Under the pieces are notes generated by a model that did no database searches, was not told the origin of the DNA, and saw nothing but the letters and a program-made list of their open reading frames with translations. A DNA stretch of 64,000 bases. Origin: Nocardia acidivorans NBRC 108247. Its GTDB lineage: Bacteria > Actinomycetota > Actinomycetes > Mycobacteriales > Mycobacteriaceae. Below are positions 41,368 through 49,727 of the stretch, in pieces; position 1 is the stretch's first letter; every line of letters begins with the position of its first letter. The stretch is from NCBI RefSeq assembly GCF_001625085.1, contig NZ_BDAW01000057.1:1-64000 (forward strand), written 5' to 3'. Position numbers and translations under genes: made by a program.

Positions 41368-42452
41368 CAGAACACCACCACCGAGCGCAGGACCTCACCG
41401 TCGTGCATCTTGGTGAAGGCGGCCTCGATATCGGTCAGCGAAATCGTCTCGGTGACAAAGGCATCCAGATCGAAGCGGCCCTGCTTGTAGAGCTCGATCA
41501 GGTACGGGAAGTCCCGCGAGGGCAGGCAGTCGCCGTACCAGGAGGACTTGAGCGAGCCGCCGCGGGAGAAGAAGTCGATGAGCGGCATCTCCAACTTCAT
41601 ATCCGGGGTCGGCACACCCACCAGCACCACGGTGCCCGCCAGATCGCGCGCGTAGAACGCCTGCTTCCAGGTCTCCGGGCGGCCGACCGCGTCGATCACC
41701 ACATCCGCGCCGAAGCCGCCGGTGAGCTCCTGAACCTGCTCCACGGCATCCTCTTTGGCCGCGTTCACCGTGTGTGTCGCGCCGAAGCCCTTGGCCCACT
41801 CCAGCTTTCGCTCATCGATATCGACGGCTATGACGGTGGTGGCGCCGGCCAGCTTCGCGCCCGCGATGGCCGCGTTACCCACACCGCCGCAACCGATTAC
41901 CGCCACGCTGTCGCCGCGGCCGACATTGCCGGTATTGATGGCCGCGCCCAGGCCCGCCATCACACCGCAGCCCAGCAGGCCCGCCGCGACCGGTGAGGCG
42001 GTGGGATCGACCTTGGTGCACTGGCCCGCGTGCACGAGCGTCTTCTCCGCGAACGCGCCGATACCCAATGCCGGGGTCAACGGCGTGCCGTCGGTGAGCG
42101 TCATCGGCTGCGCCGCGTTATGGGTGGAGAAGCAATACCAGGGCTTGCCCTTGCGACAGGCGCGACAATTACCGCACACCGCACGCCAGTTCAGGATGAC
42201 GAAATCGCCGGGCTCCACATCGGTGACGCCCTCGCCCACCGATTCGACAATGCCCGCGGCCTCGTGGCCGAGCAGGAAGGGGAATTCGTCATTGATGCCG
42301 CCCTCCCGATAGTGCAGATCGGTGTGGCACACCCCGCACGCCTGCACCTGCACGACCGCTTCACCCGGACCGGGATCCGGGATGACGATATCGGTGACCT
42401 CGACGGGAGCATTCTTCGAGCGTGCGATCACGCCGCGCACAACTTGGGACAC
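41367..42452 (-). CDS. mscR: S-(hydroxymethyl)mycothiol dehydrogenase / S-nitrosomycothiol reductase
   Basis: A 361-residue zinc alcohol dehydrogenase. Catalytic zinc ligands are in ACGVCHTD and GHEAAG, and structural zinc cysteines in CGNCRACRKGKPWYC. The NAD fold is VIGCGGVGNAAI and acidic VDIDERK marks NAD preference. It is close to mycobacterial MscR/AdhE2, which oxidises formaldehyde bound to mycothiol and reduces nitrosomycothiol. The linked hydrolase gene supports this assignment. Confidence 0.92.
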   Translation of the reverse strand: MSQVVRGVIARSKNAPVEVTDIVIPDPGPGEAVVQVQACGVCHTDLHYREGGINDEFPFLLGHEAAGIVESVGEGVTDVEPGDFVILNWRAVCGNCRACRKGKPWYCFSTHNAAQPMTLTDGTPLTPALGIGAFAEKTLVHAGQCTKVDPTASPVAAGLLGCGVMAGLGAAINTGNVGRGDSVAVIGCGGVGNAAIAGAKLAGATTVIAVDIDERKLEWAKGFGATHTVNAAKEDAVEQVQELTGGFGADVVIDAVGRPETWKQAFYARDLAGTVVLVGVPTPDMKLEMPLIDFFSRGGSLKSSWYGDCLPSRDFPYLIELYKQGRFDLDAFVTETISLTDIEAAFTKMHDGEVLRSVVVF

Positions 42453-42521
42453 GTAATGCCTTTCTATCGATCACAATCTCTTCCGACTATGGCATCCGAG
42501 CCGGGCCGGCGCACAACGTCT

Positions 42522-43400
42522 TCAAAGCAGTACCGCGGCAGCGGTTTCGGCAATGGTAGCTGCGACCATGCCGAGAGCGGGGGAGTCCAGTCGCCACTGT
42601 TGCCAGTACAGCGGAACATCGATGTAGACGGTCTCGTCCAGTGGGATGAGATTGTCCGTCGGACGGGTTTGCAGATCGGGCATCATGCCCCAGCCCAGGC
42701 CCAAGCGTAAAGCGTCGGCGAAGCCCGCCGAGGAGGGGATGTAGTGCCGGGGTGGATCGACGGGTTTGCGGGTGTATCGCCGCACGAGGCGGAACTGTAA
42801 ATCGTCCTTGCGGTCGAACAGGATGACCGGGGCGGTGGCGAAGGCCTTCGCCGTGGGGCCGTCCGGGAACCAGGTGCGGGTGAAGTCCGGATTCGCCATC
42901 GGGCGGTAGCGCATGGCGCCGAGGCGGCGCACTGTGCAGCCCTGCACCGGGGCGGCGGTGGAGGTGATGGCGGCCATGACCGTGCCGTCGCGCAGCAACC
43001 TCGTGGTGTGCTCCTCGTCCTCGCGGTGGATCTCGAAATTCACGCCCGCGGCCGCGTCGGCCAGGGCGGGCATGACCCAGCTCTGGAGGGAATCGGCGTT
43101 GACCGCGATGGGGATATTCACCGGCTTGGCGGCCGGCTGATCCGCATCTCCGAGTTCGCGCGCGGTATCACTGGTGAGCAGCTGAATCTGCTTGGCCAGC
43201 CGCCACACCGTGAGCCCCGATTCGGTGGGCTGGGCGGGCTTGGTGCGCTGCACCAGAATCCGCCCCGCCGCATCCTCCAGGGCTTTGATGCGCTGACTGA
43301 TAGCCGAAGGCGTCACGTTGAGTCGCCGCGCGGCGGCCTCGAAGGTGCCCTCGGTAATCACCGCGTCGAGCGCGCGAAGCTGATCCAGCTGGAGATCCAT
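42522..43400 (-). CDS. lysG: LysR-type regulator LysG/ArgP
   Basis: A 292-residue LysR regulator of the ArgP/LysG group. The N-terminal helix-turn-helix is LDAVITEGTFEAAARRLNVTPSAISQRI, and the effector domain ends WRLDSPALGMVA. LysG activates lysE in response to lysine or arginine. The ATG at 43400 gives the conserved MDLQLDQLRALD start. TAGCAT eight bases before it and no ribosome site suggest a leaderless mRNA. It is divergent from lysE. Confidence 0.92.
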   Translation of the reverse strand: MDLQLDQLRALDAVITEGTFEAAARRLNVTPSAISQRIKALEDAAGRILVQRTKPAQPTESGLTVWRLAKQIQLLTSDTARELGDADQPAAKPVNIPIAVNADSLQSWVMPALADAAAGVNFEIHREDEEHTTRLLRDGTVMAAITSTAAPVQGCTVRRLGAMRYRPMANPDFTRTWFPDGPTAKAFATAPVILFDRKDDLQFRLVRRYTRKPVDPPRHYIPSSAGFADALRLGLGWGMMPDLQTRPTDNLIPLDETVYIDVPLYWQQWRLDSPALGMVAATIAETAAAVLL

Positions 43401-43410
43401 ATTAAGAGAT

Positions 43411-43436
43411 GCTAATCGTCCATCAGAAACATTAGC
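43411..43436. promoter_or_regulatory. Inverted repeat between lysG and lysE
   Basis: GCTAAT (43411-43416) and ATTAGC (43431-43436) form an inverted repeat with a 14-base spacer in the 72-base divergent region. LysR-type proteins bind such interrupted dyads, so this is the likely LysG site for lysE activation and lysG autoregulation. Confidence 0.5.
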
Positions 43437-43472
43437 TGGCCTGGTCATAGACACCCGCCTAGCTTCATAAGG

Positions 43473-44090
43473 GTGAACGCATCATCGGCGGCCATGGCGG
43501 CCTTCTCGGGACTCGGCTTCGGACTCTCCCTCATCGTGGCGATCGGCGCGCAAAACGCCTTCGTGCTGCGCCAGGGCATCCGACGCGAACACGTCCTGCC
43601 GGTGGTGGCCGTCTGCGCCCTCTCCGATGTGGTCCTGATGACCGCGGGCGTCACCGGCTTCGGTGCCGTCATGAGCAAAGCCCCCGAGATCATGACCATC
43701 GCCAAATACGCGGGTGCGGCCTTCCTCCTGGGCTACGCCCTCCTGGCCGCCAAACGGGCCTTCTCCGCCACCGCGTTGACCGCGTCCGGCGGCACCCCCA
43801 TAGCGCTCGGCGCAGCAATAGCCACCTGCCTCGCCGTAACCTGGCTCAACCCCCACGCCTACCTCGACACGGTCGTCCTGCTGGGCTCCTTCGCCAGCAC
43901 CTACGCCACCCCCGACCGCTGGTTCCTCACCGCAGGCGCCATAGCGGGCAGCACAATCTGGTTCCTCTCCCTCGGCTTCGGCGCACGCCTCCTGGCCCCC
44001 CTCTTCGCCAAACCCCGAGCCTGGCAAATTCTGGACTCCCTCATCGCCCTCGTAATGACCACCCTCGCAATAGGTTTGGTCCTCAGCTGA
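43473..44090 (+). CDS. lysE: LysE/ArgO family basic amino acid exporter
   Basis: A 205-residue membrane protein with about six spans. LysE hallmarks: LGFGLSLIVAIGAQNAFVLRQG near the start and TWLNPHAYLDTVVLLG in the middle. It exports lysine and arginine when intracellular levels rise. GTG start close to the divergent lysG; co-regulation by LysG is expected. Confidence 0.92.
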   Translation: MNASSAAMAAFSGLGFGLSLIVAIGAQNAFVLRQGIRREHVLPVVAVCALSDVVLMTAGVTGFGAVMSKAPEIMTIAKYAGAAFLLGYALLAAKRAFSATALTASGGTPIALGAAIATCLAVTWLNPHAYLDTVVLLGSFASTYATPDRWFLTAGAIAGSTIWFLSLGFGARLLAPLFAKPRAWQILDSLIALVMTTLAIGLVLS

Positions 44091-44142
44091 CCGCCAACCC
44101 CCGATATGCGATGCTCATCGAAGTCTCTCCGAGGGGGTTTCG

Positions 44143-44487
44143 ATGGCGGGCAAGGTCGAAGTTCAGATAGGGCAGTTGCGATCGGTGGGCACCGCATTGG
44201 ACACGGTGGCCACCCGCATCGCCACATTGACGGCGAAGGCGAAGGCGGAGTCCGCGGCTTACGAGGGCTCCTGGGGGAGTGATGATTTCGGGACGCAGTT
44301 CTCCGGTGGCGACAACGGTTACGCGAAGTCCGAGCAGAATCTCGTGAATGTGCTGGACTCGAAACTCGCCTTCGGGATCGTCAACGATTCTGTAGCTGAA
44401 ATCTCCACAATCGAGGGACTTCCGAGGGACTGGTATTCCCCGTTTCGGTATCGAGAACGCCAGGCAGATTGTGGTGGAGGCATTTGA
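44143..44487 (+). pseudogene. Truncated WXG100-like type VII secretion protein
   Basis: The first 75 residues resemble ESX/WXG100-type secreted domains: MAGKVEVQIGQLRSVGTALD, ESAAYEGSWGSDDFG and NGYAKSEQNL. From about 44370 the sequence is unrelated and the frame ends in GGGI. Full-length relatives continue the second helix and often a toxin domain. It is followed by a fragment resembling an immunity protein, so this appears to be a deleted effector locus. Confidence 0.5.
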
Positions 44488-44605
44488 TCGAGGTGAGAAG
44501 CATGCTGGTATTGCGCTGGTGGGGCTGGCGCTGAGTTACGAAGAGATCGAGCCTGTTTCGGAGTTGATAGCTCGTGCGGTGGAGATCCCGAGGTCAGGGG
44601 GCGGG
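44408..44605 (+). pseudogene. HEAT-like immunity protein fragment
   Basis: A frame reading RQIVVEAFDRGEKHAGIALV and LALSYEEIEPVSELIARAVE resembles the N-terminal part of HEAT-repeat-like immunity proteins of polymorphic toxin systems. It has no proper start and is cut where the convergent VOC gene ends. Only pattern recognition supports it. Confidence 0.35.
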
Positions 44606-44989
44606 GCGTTCCTGGACTACCCAGGAGTTGCCGTCCGGGTCGTCGAAGAAGAGGAAGGAGTTCCAGGGTTCGCCTGGGCCCTCTACTCGTTCGCCGTTTT
44701 CGAAATGGGTTATGGGGCTGACGGTTACGCCTCGGGTGGTTAGTTCGGTGTGGGCTGTGGTGATGTCGGGGACTACCAGTTGGAGGCCATGGAGGGAGCC
44801 GGGGGTCATGGGGCCGGTGGAGAGATGGATGGAGCAGGCGGAGCCGGGTGGGGTTAGTTGGACGATCCTGGTGTCTGGGGAGATTTGGATGTCCAGGTCC
44901 AGGGTGAAGCCGACCTGGGTGGTGTAGAAGGCTTTCGAGAGGTCCAGGTCGGTGACGGGGACCGGGACTACTTCCAGATTCCACTGCAT
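44594..44989 (-). CDS. VOC-family (glyoxalase-like) protein
   Basis: A 131-residue vicinal-oxygen-chelate protein: LEVVPVPVTDLDLSKAFYTT, VQLTPPGSACSIHLSTG, LVVPDITTAHTELTTRGV and FFDDPDGNSWVVQE. One complete two-module VOC fold. GAGGTG lies 7 bases before the ATG at 44989; an in-frame upstream extension is not protein-like. Metal ligands cannot be assigned with certainty. Function unknown. Confidence 0.85.
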   Translation of the reverse strand: MQWNLEVVPVPVTDLDLSKAFYTTQVGFTLDLDIQISPDTRIVQLTPPGSACSIHLSTGPMTPGSLHGLQLVVPDITTAHTELTTRGVTVSPITHFENGERVEGPGEPWNSFLFFDDPDGNSWVVQERPAP

Positions 44990-45145
44990 CGGGAGCACCT
45001 CACGGGGTCGGCGTTGGGAGATCGACGGTACCGCTTTCGACGGGCGGCGTGTCGAACAGAGCGGCACGAGGTCGGCGGACGAGCATGGTGAGCGATTCCG
45101 AATTGCCGACGAGGTCGACAGTGGGCAGGGCGATGGGAGGTTCAT

Positions 45146-46435
45146 ATGTCAGACGGTGGTGAATACGAGCGGTTCGATCGGGCCGCTGAAGAGATCGCCG
45201 CGCAGGTGATCGGCTGGCGGCATCATCTGCATGCGCATCCGGAGCTGTCCAATCGGGAGGTCGACACCGCCGAGCTGATCGCTGATCATCTGCGGTCGTT
45301 GAATCTGGACGAGGTGCGCACCGGGATCGCCGGGCACGGCGTCGTCGGAGTCCTCAGGGGTGGCCAACCCGGCGATCGCGTGGTGGCCTTGCGCGCCGAT
45401 ATCGATGCCCTGCCCGTGGCCGAGGAGTCGGGTGTGGCATTCGCATCGAAGGTCGTGGATGACGACTATCCCGGCGGACCGTTCCCGGTTTCGCATGCGT
45501 GCGGGCATGACTGCCATACCGCGATCCTGATGGGTGCGGCGCAGGTTTTGGCGGGAGCACGCGAAACCCTGCCGGGGACAGTGTTATTCGTGTTCCAGCC
45601 TGCGGAGGAAGGGCCTCCGGTCGATGAGAGGGGCGGAGCCCGGGAGATGATCGCCGAAGGGGCCTGTGATAGTCCGAAACCCACCATGGCGTTCGGATTC
45701 CACGTCACCCCGTTCCCCAAGGGTGCGATCGGGTACCGGGCGGGCAATCAGTTCGGTGCATCCAGTCTGATCAAGATCACGATCACCGGTACACAGGTGC
45801 ACGCCTCCACACCGTGGATGGGCGTCGACCCCATGCCCGCCGCCGGAGCGATACTGACCGGTGTCGGGCAAATCTATCGGCAACTCAACGCCTTTCATCC
45901 GGTGACGGTCAGCATCGGGCATGTCCAGGACGTCGGTCGGTTCAATATCATCGGGCAGACCGTCACGCTGTGGGGCACCATTCGATGCGCCGTCGAAGCC
46001 GATATGGATGAGGTTCAGGAACGTGTCCGGACCCTGGCGGCCAATTGCGCTCAGGCTTACAACTGTTCGGCCACAGTCGATTACCTCCAGGATGTGCCCG
46101 CGGTGCACAACACCCCGGAATGGGTCGACGCCGGGCTGCCCACCTTCCAGCGGGTGGTCGGCTCCGAGAACGTGCACGCCACCGAAGCCACCCTCGGCTA
46201 TGACGATGTCTCCGAATTCGTCAATCGATACGGCGGCCTCTACGTCACCCTCGGCGTCCAGGACAGCGAATTCGACGACACCGGCCAAATCCGTCCCATT
46301 CCCGGTGGGCGCGGCATCTATATGAACCACAGTCCACTCTTCTACGCCGATGACGACACCCTGGTCACCGGCGTCCGCCTGCACTGCCACGCCGCCTACG
46401 ACCACCTGACCGGTGCGCTGACCCCGAAAACCTGA
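45146..46435 (+). CDS. M20 family amidohydrolase
   Basis: A 429-residue M20D metallopeptidase/amidohydrolase. Seen: RHHLHAHPELSNRE, ALRADIDALPV, HACGHDCHTAILMGAA, FVFQPAEEG and the dimerisation domain VHASTPWMGVDPM. Relatives cleave N-acyl amino acids such as hippurate or indole-acetyl-amino acids. GGGAGG precedes the ATG. Substrate undetermined. Confidence 0.9.
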   Translation: MSDGGEYERFDRAAEEIAAQVIGWRHHLHAHPELSNREVDTAELIADHLRSLNLDEVRTGIAGHGVVGVLRGGQPGDRVVALRADIDALPVAEESGVAFASKVVDDDYPGGPFPVSHACGHDCHTAILMGAAQVLAGARETLPGTVLFVFQPAEEGPPVDERGGAREMIAEGACDSPKPTMAFGFHVTPFPKGAIGYRAGNQFGASSLIKITITGTQVHASTPWMGVDPMPAAGAILTGVGQIYRQLNAFHPVTVSIGHVQDVGRFNIIGQTVTLWGTIRCAVEADMDEVQERVRTLAANCAQAYNCSATVDYLQDVPAVHNTPEWVDAGLPTFQRVVGSENVHATEATLGYDDVSEFVNRYGGLYVTLGVQDSEFDDTGQIRPIPGGRGIYMNHSPLFYADDDTLVTGVRLHCHAAYDHLTGALTPKT

Positions 46436-46541
46436 AGGGGGTGAATCGGCGCGTGTTCGCCGACCAGGTGATCGATGCGCGCGCTTCGGCAGCGCCGCAA
46501 GCAGGCTGATTCAGACTGACCCATCCCGCTCGCCGTCAGAA

Positions 46542-47552
46542 TCAGTGGCGGACCTCGGATATGCGGACGGGGCGGGATTCGCGGCGGGATTGTTCGCAGG
46601 CTTCGGCGATGTAGAAGGCTTCCAGGGCTTCGGCGGGGGTGCAAGGGCTGGGGCGGGTGCCCGCGGCGACCTCCAGGAAGGCGGCCAACTCCTCGACGTA
46701 GGCGGGGTGGAAGCGGTCCATGAAGCCGGGGTAGGCGGGGAGGCGGGAGGCGGGGTAGCCGGGTTCGACGGAGTGCAGGGGAGCCCGATCATCAAGGCCG
46801 ACAATGGCGTTGCCCTGGGAGCCGAGGACCTCCAGGCGGACGTCGTAGCCCGCGCCGTTGTAGCGGCCCAGGGACACCGTGGCCAGGGCACCGTCATCCA
46901 GGCGCAGGACCACCGCGGCGGTGTCGACGTCTCCGGAGTCGGCGAAGAATTGTTCGCCGCGGTTGGCTCCGGTGGCGTAGACCTCGGTGACCTCGCGGCC
47001 GGTTACCCAGCGGATGATGTCGAAATCGTGGACGCCGCAGTCTCGGAAGATGCCGCCGGAGCGGGGGATGTACTCGGCGGGCGGGGGTGCGGGGTCGAGG
47101 GTGGTGGCGCGCAGAGTGTGGACCCAGCCGAGATCGCCCGACGCCACCGCCGCGCGGGCTGCGCGGTATCCGGCGTCGAAGCGGCGCTGGAAGCCGATTT
47201 GGACGGGGACGGGCGAGGAAGCTACCCGGTCCACCACCGCGAGGGTGCCGAGAATGTCTGCGGCTATGGGCTTTTCGCAGAAGACGGGGATGCCGCGATC
47301 CACCGCTGCGGTGATCAGCTCGGGATGGGAATCGGTGGCCGTGGTGATGATCAACCCGGTGAGGTCGGCGGCCAGCAGCGCGTCGATATCGGGGGCGAAT
47401 TCGATATCGAGTTTGTCGGCGGTGGCGCGGGCTCGCTGCGCGTCGGCGTCGGCGACGATGACCGAATCCACGCCGGGCAGGGTGGTGAGGGTTTCGGCGT
47501 GGGAGCTGCCGATGCGGCCGGTGCCTGCGAGGCCCAGTCTGATCGTGGACAT
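46542..47552 (-). CDS. iolG: myo-Inositol 2-dehydrogenase
   Basis: A 336-residue Gfo/Idh/MocA oxidoreductase that oxidises myo-inositol to scyllo-inosose with NAD. The nucleotide motif GLAGTGRIGSSHAETL is at residues 5-20, CEKPIA near 92, and the catalytic pair lies in GGIFRDCGVHDFDIIRWVTG. AAGGAG precedes the ATG at 47552. It lies downstream of the LacI-type regulator on the same strand and opposite the rest of the iol genes. Confidence 0.9.
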   Translation of the reverse strand: MSTIRLGLAGTGRIGSSHAETLTTLPGVDSVIVADADAQRARATADKLDIEFAPDIDALLAADLTGLIITTATDSHPELITAAVDRGIPVFCEKPIAADILGTLAVVDRVASSPVPVQIGFQRRFDAGYRAARAAVASGDLGWVHTLRATTLDPAPPPAEYIPRSGGIFRDCGVHDFDIIRWVTGREVTEVYATGANRGEQFFADSGDVDTAAVVLRLDDGALATVSLGRYNGAGYDVRLEVLGSQGNAIVGLDDRAPLHSVEPGYPASRLPAYPGFMDRFHPAYVEELAAFLEVAAGTRPSPCTPAEALEAFYIAEACEQSRRESRPVRISEVRH

Positions 47553-47584
47553 GGTTGCTCCTTCGAAAGTGGTTGCGGATCGGC

Positions 47585-48589
47585 TCAATCGCGGGGTGTG
47601 GCCGTTGTCGAGCGGACGACCAGGGAGGGTTCCAGGCGTTCGCGCACCGGCTCGGTGCGGCCGTCCCGGAGGCGTTCGGTGAGCGCCCGCACGGCCAGAC
47701 GGCCGATATCGGTGCGCGGTTGATCGATGGTGGTGAGGGCGACATGGCGCAGTGCCGCCAGCGAGGTGTTGTCGTAGCCGACGACCGAGACATCCTCGGG
47801 CACACGCAGACCCGCCTCGGTCAGCGCGGACATCGCGCCGACCGCGTTGAAGTCGTTGCCGCAGACGAGCGCGGTGGGAAAGTTACTGGGCGAGAACAGA
47901 TTCAGCAAACTGCGCACCGCCGCCGCCCCGGCCTCGTCGGTGTGCTCGCTGGCAATGACCATGGGCTCCAACCCATGTCGAGCCATGGCCGCGGTGTACC
48001 CCTTGCGCCGCGGCCCGGCCGCGAACGCCGCCCCGCCGTCGAGATGCACGATCCGCCGATGCCCCAGTGCCACCAGGTGATCCACGGCCAGCGCGGCCCC
48101 GAGCTCACCATCGTCATTGACGGTGTCGACCTCGGGCATGGTGGAGGTGCGCGACACCAGCACCACCGCACACCGATCCGCGGCATCGCGAATGGACGCG
48201 GCGGGCAGCACCGGCGAGAGCAGGATGATCCCGCCCGGCCGGAAGGCGAGCAGGCTCGCCAATGCCGCGGCCTCCCGAGAAGCGCTGCGCCGCCCGGTAT
48301 TCAGAATGAGTTCGAGCCCGGCCTCCTGCGCGGCCTGATCCATCCCCTCCACCACATCGGCGAAGAAGGCATTGCGCAGGTCGGACACCATGACCCCGAC
48401 GATGTTCGAGGTCCGGCTGGCCAGTGAGCGGGCCATGAGGTGCGGTTGATACCCCAGTTCCTCCGCGGCCTGCAGTACCGCGCGGCGGCGATGGTCGCTG
48501 ACCTTGGGGGAATTGCGCATGACCAGTGAGACCAGTGCGCGGGAAACGCCCGCTCTCGAGGCGACGTCTTCCATGGTCGGTCGGGTCAT
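47585..48589 (-). CDS. LacI-family repressor of the inositol locus
   Basis: A 334-residue LacI/GalR regulator. The helix-turn-helix is MEDVASRAGVSRALVSLVMR and the hinge is LGYQPHLMARSLAS. The periplasmic-binding-like core has VVGYDNTSLAALRHVALTTIDQP. The start at 48589 gives the standard short N-terminus. Two palindromes in the divergent region match LacI-type operators, so it probably represses both itself/iolG and the long iol operon, with an inositol catabolite as inducer. Confidence 0.9.
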   Translation of the reverse strand: MTRPTMEDVASRAGVSRALVSLVMRNSPKVSDHRRRAVLQAAEELGYQPHLMARSLASRTSNIVGVMVSDLRNAFFADVVEGMDQAAQEAGLELILNTGRRSASREAAALASLLAFRPGGIILLSPVLPAASIRDAADRCAVVLVSRTSTMPEVDTVNDDGELGAALAVDHLVALGHRRIVHLDGGAAFAAGPRRKGYTAAMARHGLEPMVIASEHTDEAGAAAVRSLLNLFSPSNFPTALVCGNDFNAVGAMSALTEAGLRVPEDVSVVGYDNTSLAALRHVALTTIDQPRTDIGRLAVRALTERLRDGRTEPVRERLEPSLVVRSTTATPRD

Positions 48590-48626
48590 GCTGCCTGACG
48601 GTACCGGCCCGTGCCGTGCACGGCAA

Positions 48627-48638
48627 TAGAGCGCTCTA
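48627..48638. promoter_or_regulatory. LacI-type operator upstream of the repressor gene
   Basis: TAGAGCGCTCTA is a 12-bp perfect palindrome sharing the AGCGCT core with the larger operator at 48760. It lies 38 bases before the repressor start, fitting autoregulation. Confidence 0.6.
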
Positions 48639-48732
48639 ACAACCCGATTCAGGCATTTGGATTCCTGCACAATGTCCCAGGTCGCGACCGTAATGCAAGG
48701 TCATGCACCACTTTTCCAATGCGGCGACGCTC

Positions 48733-48760
48733 TTGACAGCGCTGTGAGCCGGGTTACATT
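48733..48760 (+). promoter_or_regulatory. Promoter of the inositol operon
   Basis: TTGACA (48733-48738) and TACATT (48755-48760) separated by 16 bases make a strong sigma-70-type promoter. The operator palindrome begins at the last base of the -10, so a bound repressor would cover the start site. Confidence 0.7.
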
Positions 48761-48777
48761 GTTGGAGCGCTCCAACA
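48760..48777. promoter_or_regulatory. 18-bp palindromic LacI operator
   Basis: TGTTGGAGCGCTCCAACA is a perfect 18-bp palindrome with the central CG typical of LacI/GalR operators. Positioned over the expected transcription start of the iol operon. Confidence 0.75.
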
Positions 48778-48825
48778 CCGAGGGCGTCTCACCCGTTGGC
48801 TACCGACAAGCTCTGGGAAGTGCCG

Positions 48826-49716
48826 ATGACCGAACTGCGTATTGCCGCCGCGCCCATCTCCTGGGGCGTGTGCGAAGTCCCCGGCTGGGGTCATGTCCTG
48901 GACGCCGATACCGTGCTGTCGGCCATGGCCGGCCTGGGCATCACCGCCACCGAATTCGGGCCGCCGGAGTATCTGCCCGCCGCCCCAAGGGATTTGCGCG
49001 CCGAACTGGCCAAACACAATCTCGCACCGGTCGGCGGATTCCTGGCCCTGGCACTGCATCGAGAACCGGGCGCGGCCCTGACCGCCGCCCGCGAAACCGC
49101 CGCCCTCTTCGCCGCGGCGGGCGCGGAGGTCATCGTACTGGCCGCGGCCACCGGCGTGGACGGCTACGACACCCGCACCCCGCTGACCGATCACGAGTGG
49201 CGCACCCTCATCGACACCGCCGCGAGCATCGCCGATATCGCCGCCGAATTCGGCCTGCGCGCCGCGGTGCACCCGCACGTCGGCACGCATATCGAAACCG
49301 AAACCGAGGTGCGGCGCTTCCTGGCAGACTCCGAACTGGATCTGTGCCTGGACACCGGCCACCTGGCCATCGGCGGCACCGATCCGGTGGCGCTGGCCCG
49401 GCAGTACCCGCACCGCATCGGGCACATTCATCTCAAGGATGTGCGCCTGGCCCTCGCCGACGAAGTCCGAAGCGGCCGAATGGAATACAGCCAAGCCGTC
49501 CGCGCGGGCCTCTATGTCCCGCTCGGTCAGGGCGATGTCGATATCGCCGCCCTCGTGCACGTGGTCCGCACCGCCGGTTACTCCGGCTGGTACGTACTCG
49601 AACAGGACACCGCCCTGAATCCCGGCGACACCGCCGCCGGTCCGACCCGAGATACCGAAGTAAGTCTGCGACACCTAGCCGAAATCGAGGCCGAACCGGC
49701 CTCCGCCCGGATTTAG
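48826..49716 (+). CDS. iolE: IolE-like inosose dehydratase / sugar isomerase
   Basis: A 296-residue TIM-barrel protein of the AP-endonuclease-2 fold: LRIAAAPISWGVCEVPGWG, ITATEFGPPEYLP, AVHPHVGTHIETE, LCLDTGHLAIGG and HIGHIHLKD. It is the only TIM-barrel candidate in the locus for dehydrating scyllo-inosose, so IolE is the best assignment, though IolI/IolH-like isomerase activity is possible. Start 48826 follows GGGAAGTGCCG. First gene of the operon. Confidence 0.75.
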   Translation: MTELRIAAAPISWGVCEVPGWGHVLDADTVLSAMAGLGITATEFGPPEYLPAAPRDLRAELAKHNLAPVGGFLALALHREPGAALTAARETAALFAAAGAEVIVLAAATGVDGYDTRTPLTDHEWRTLIDTAASIADIAAEFGLRAAVHPHVGTHIETETEVRRFLADSELDLCLDTGHLAIGGTDPVALARQYPHRIGHIHLKDVRLALADEVRSGRMEYSQAVRAGLYVPLGQGDVDIAALVHVVRTAGYSGWYVLEQDTALNPGDTAAGPTRDTEVSLRHLAEIEAEPASARI

Positions 49717-49727
49717 TGGGTTCTGTG

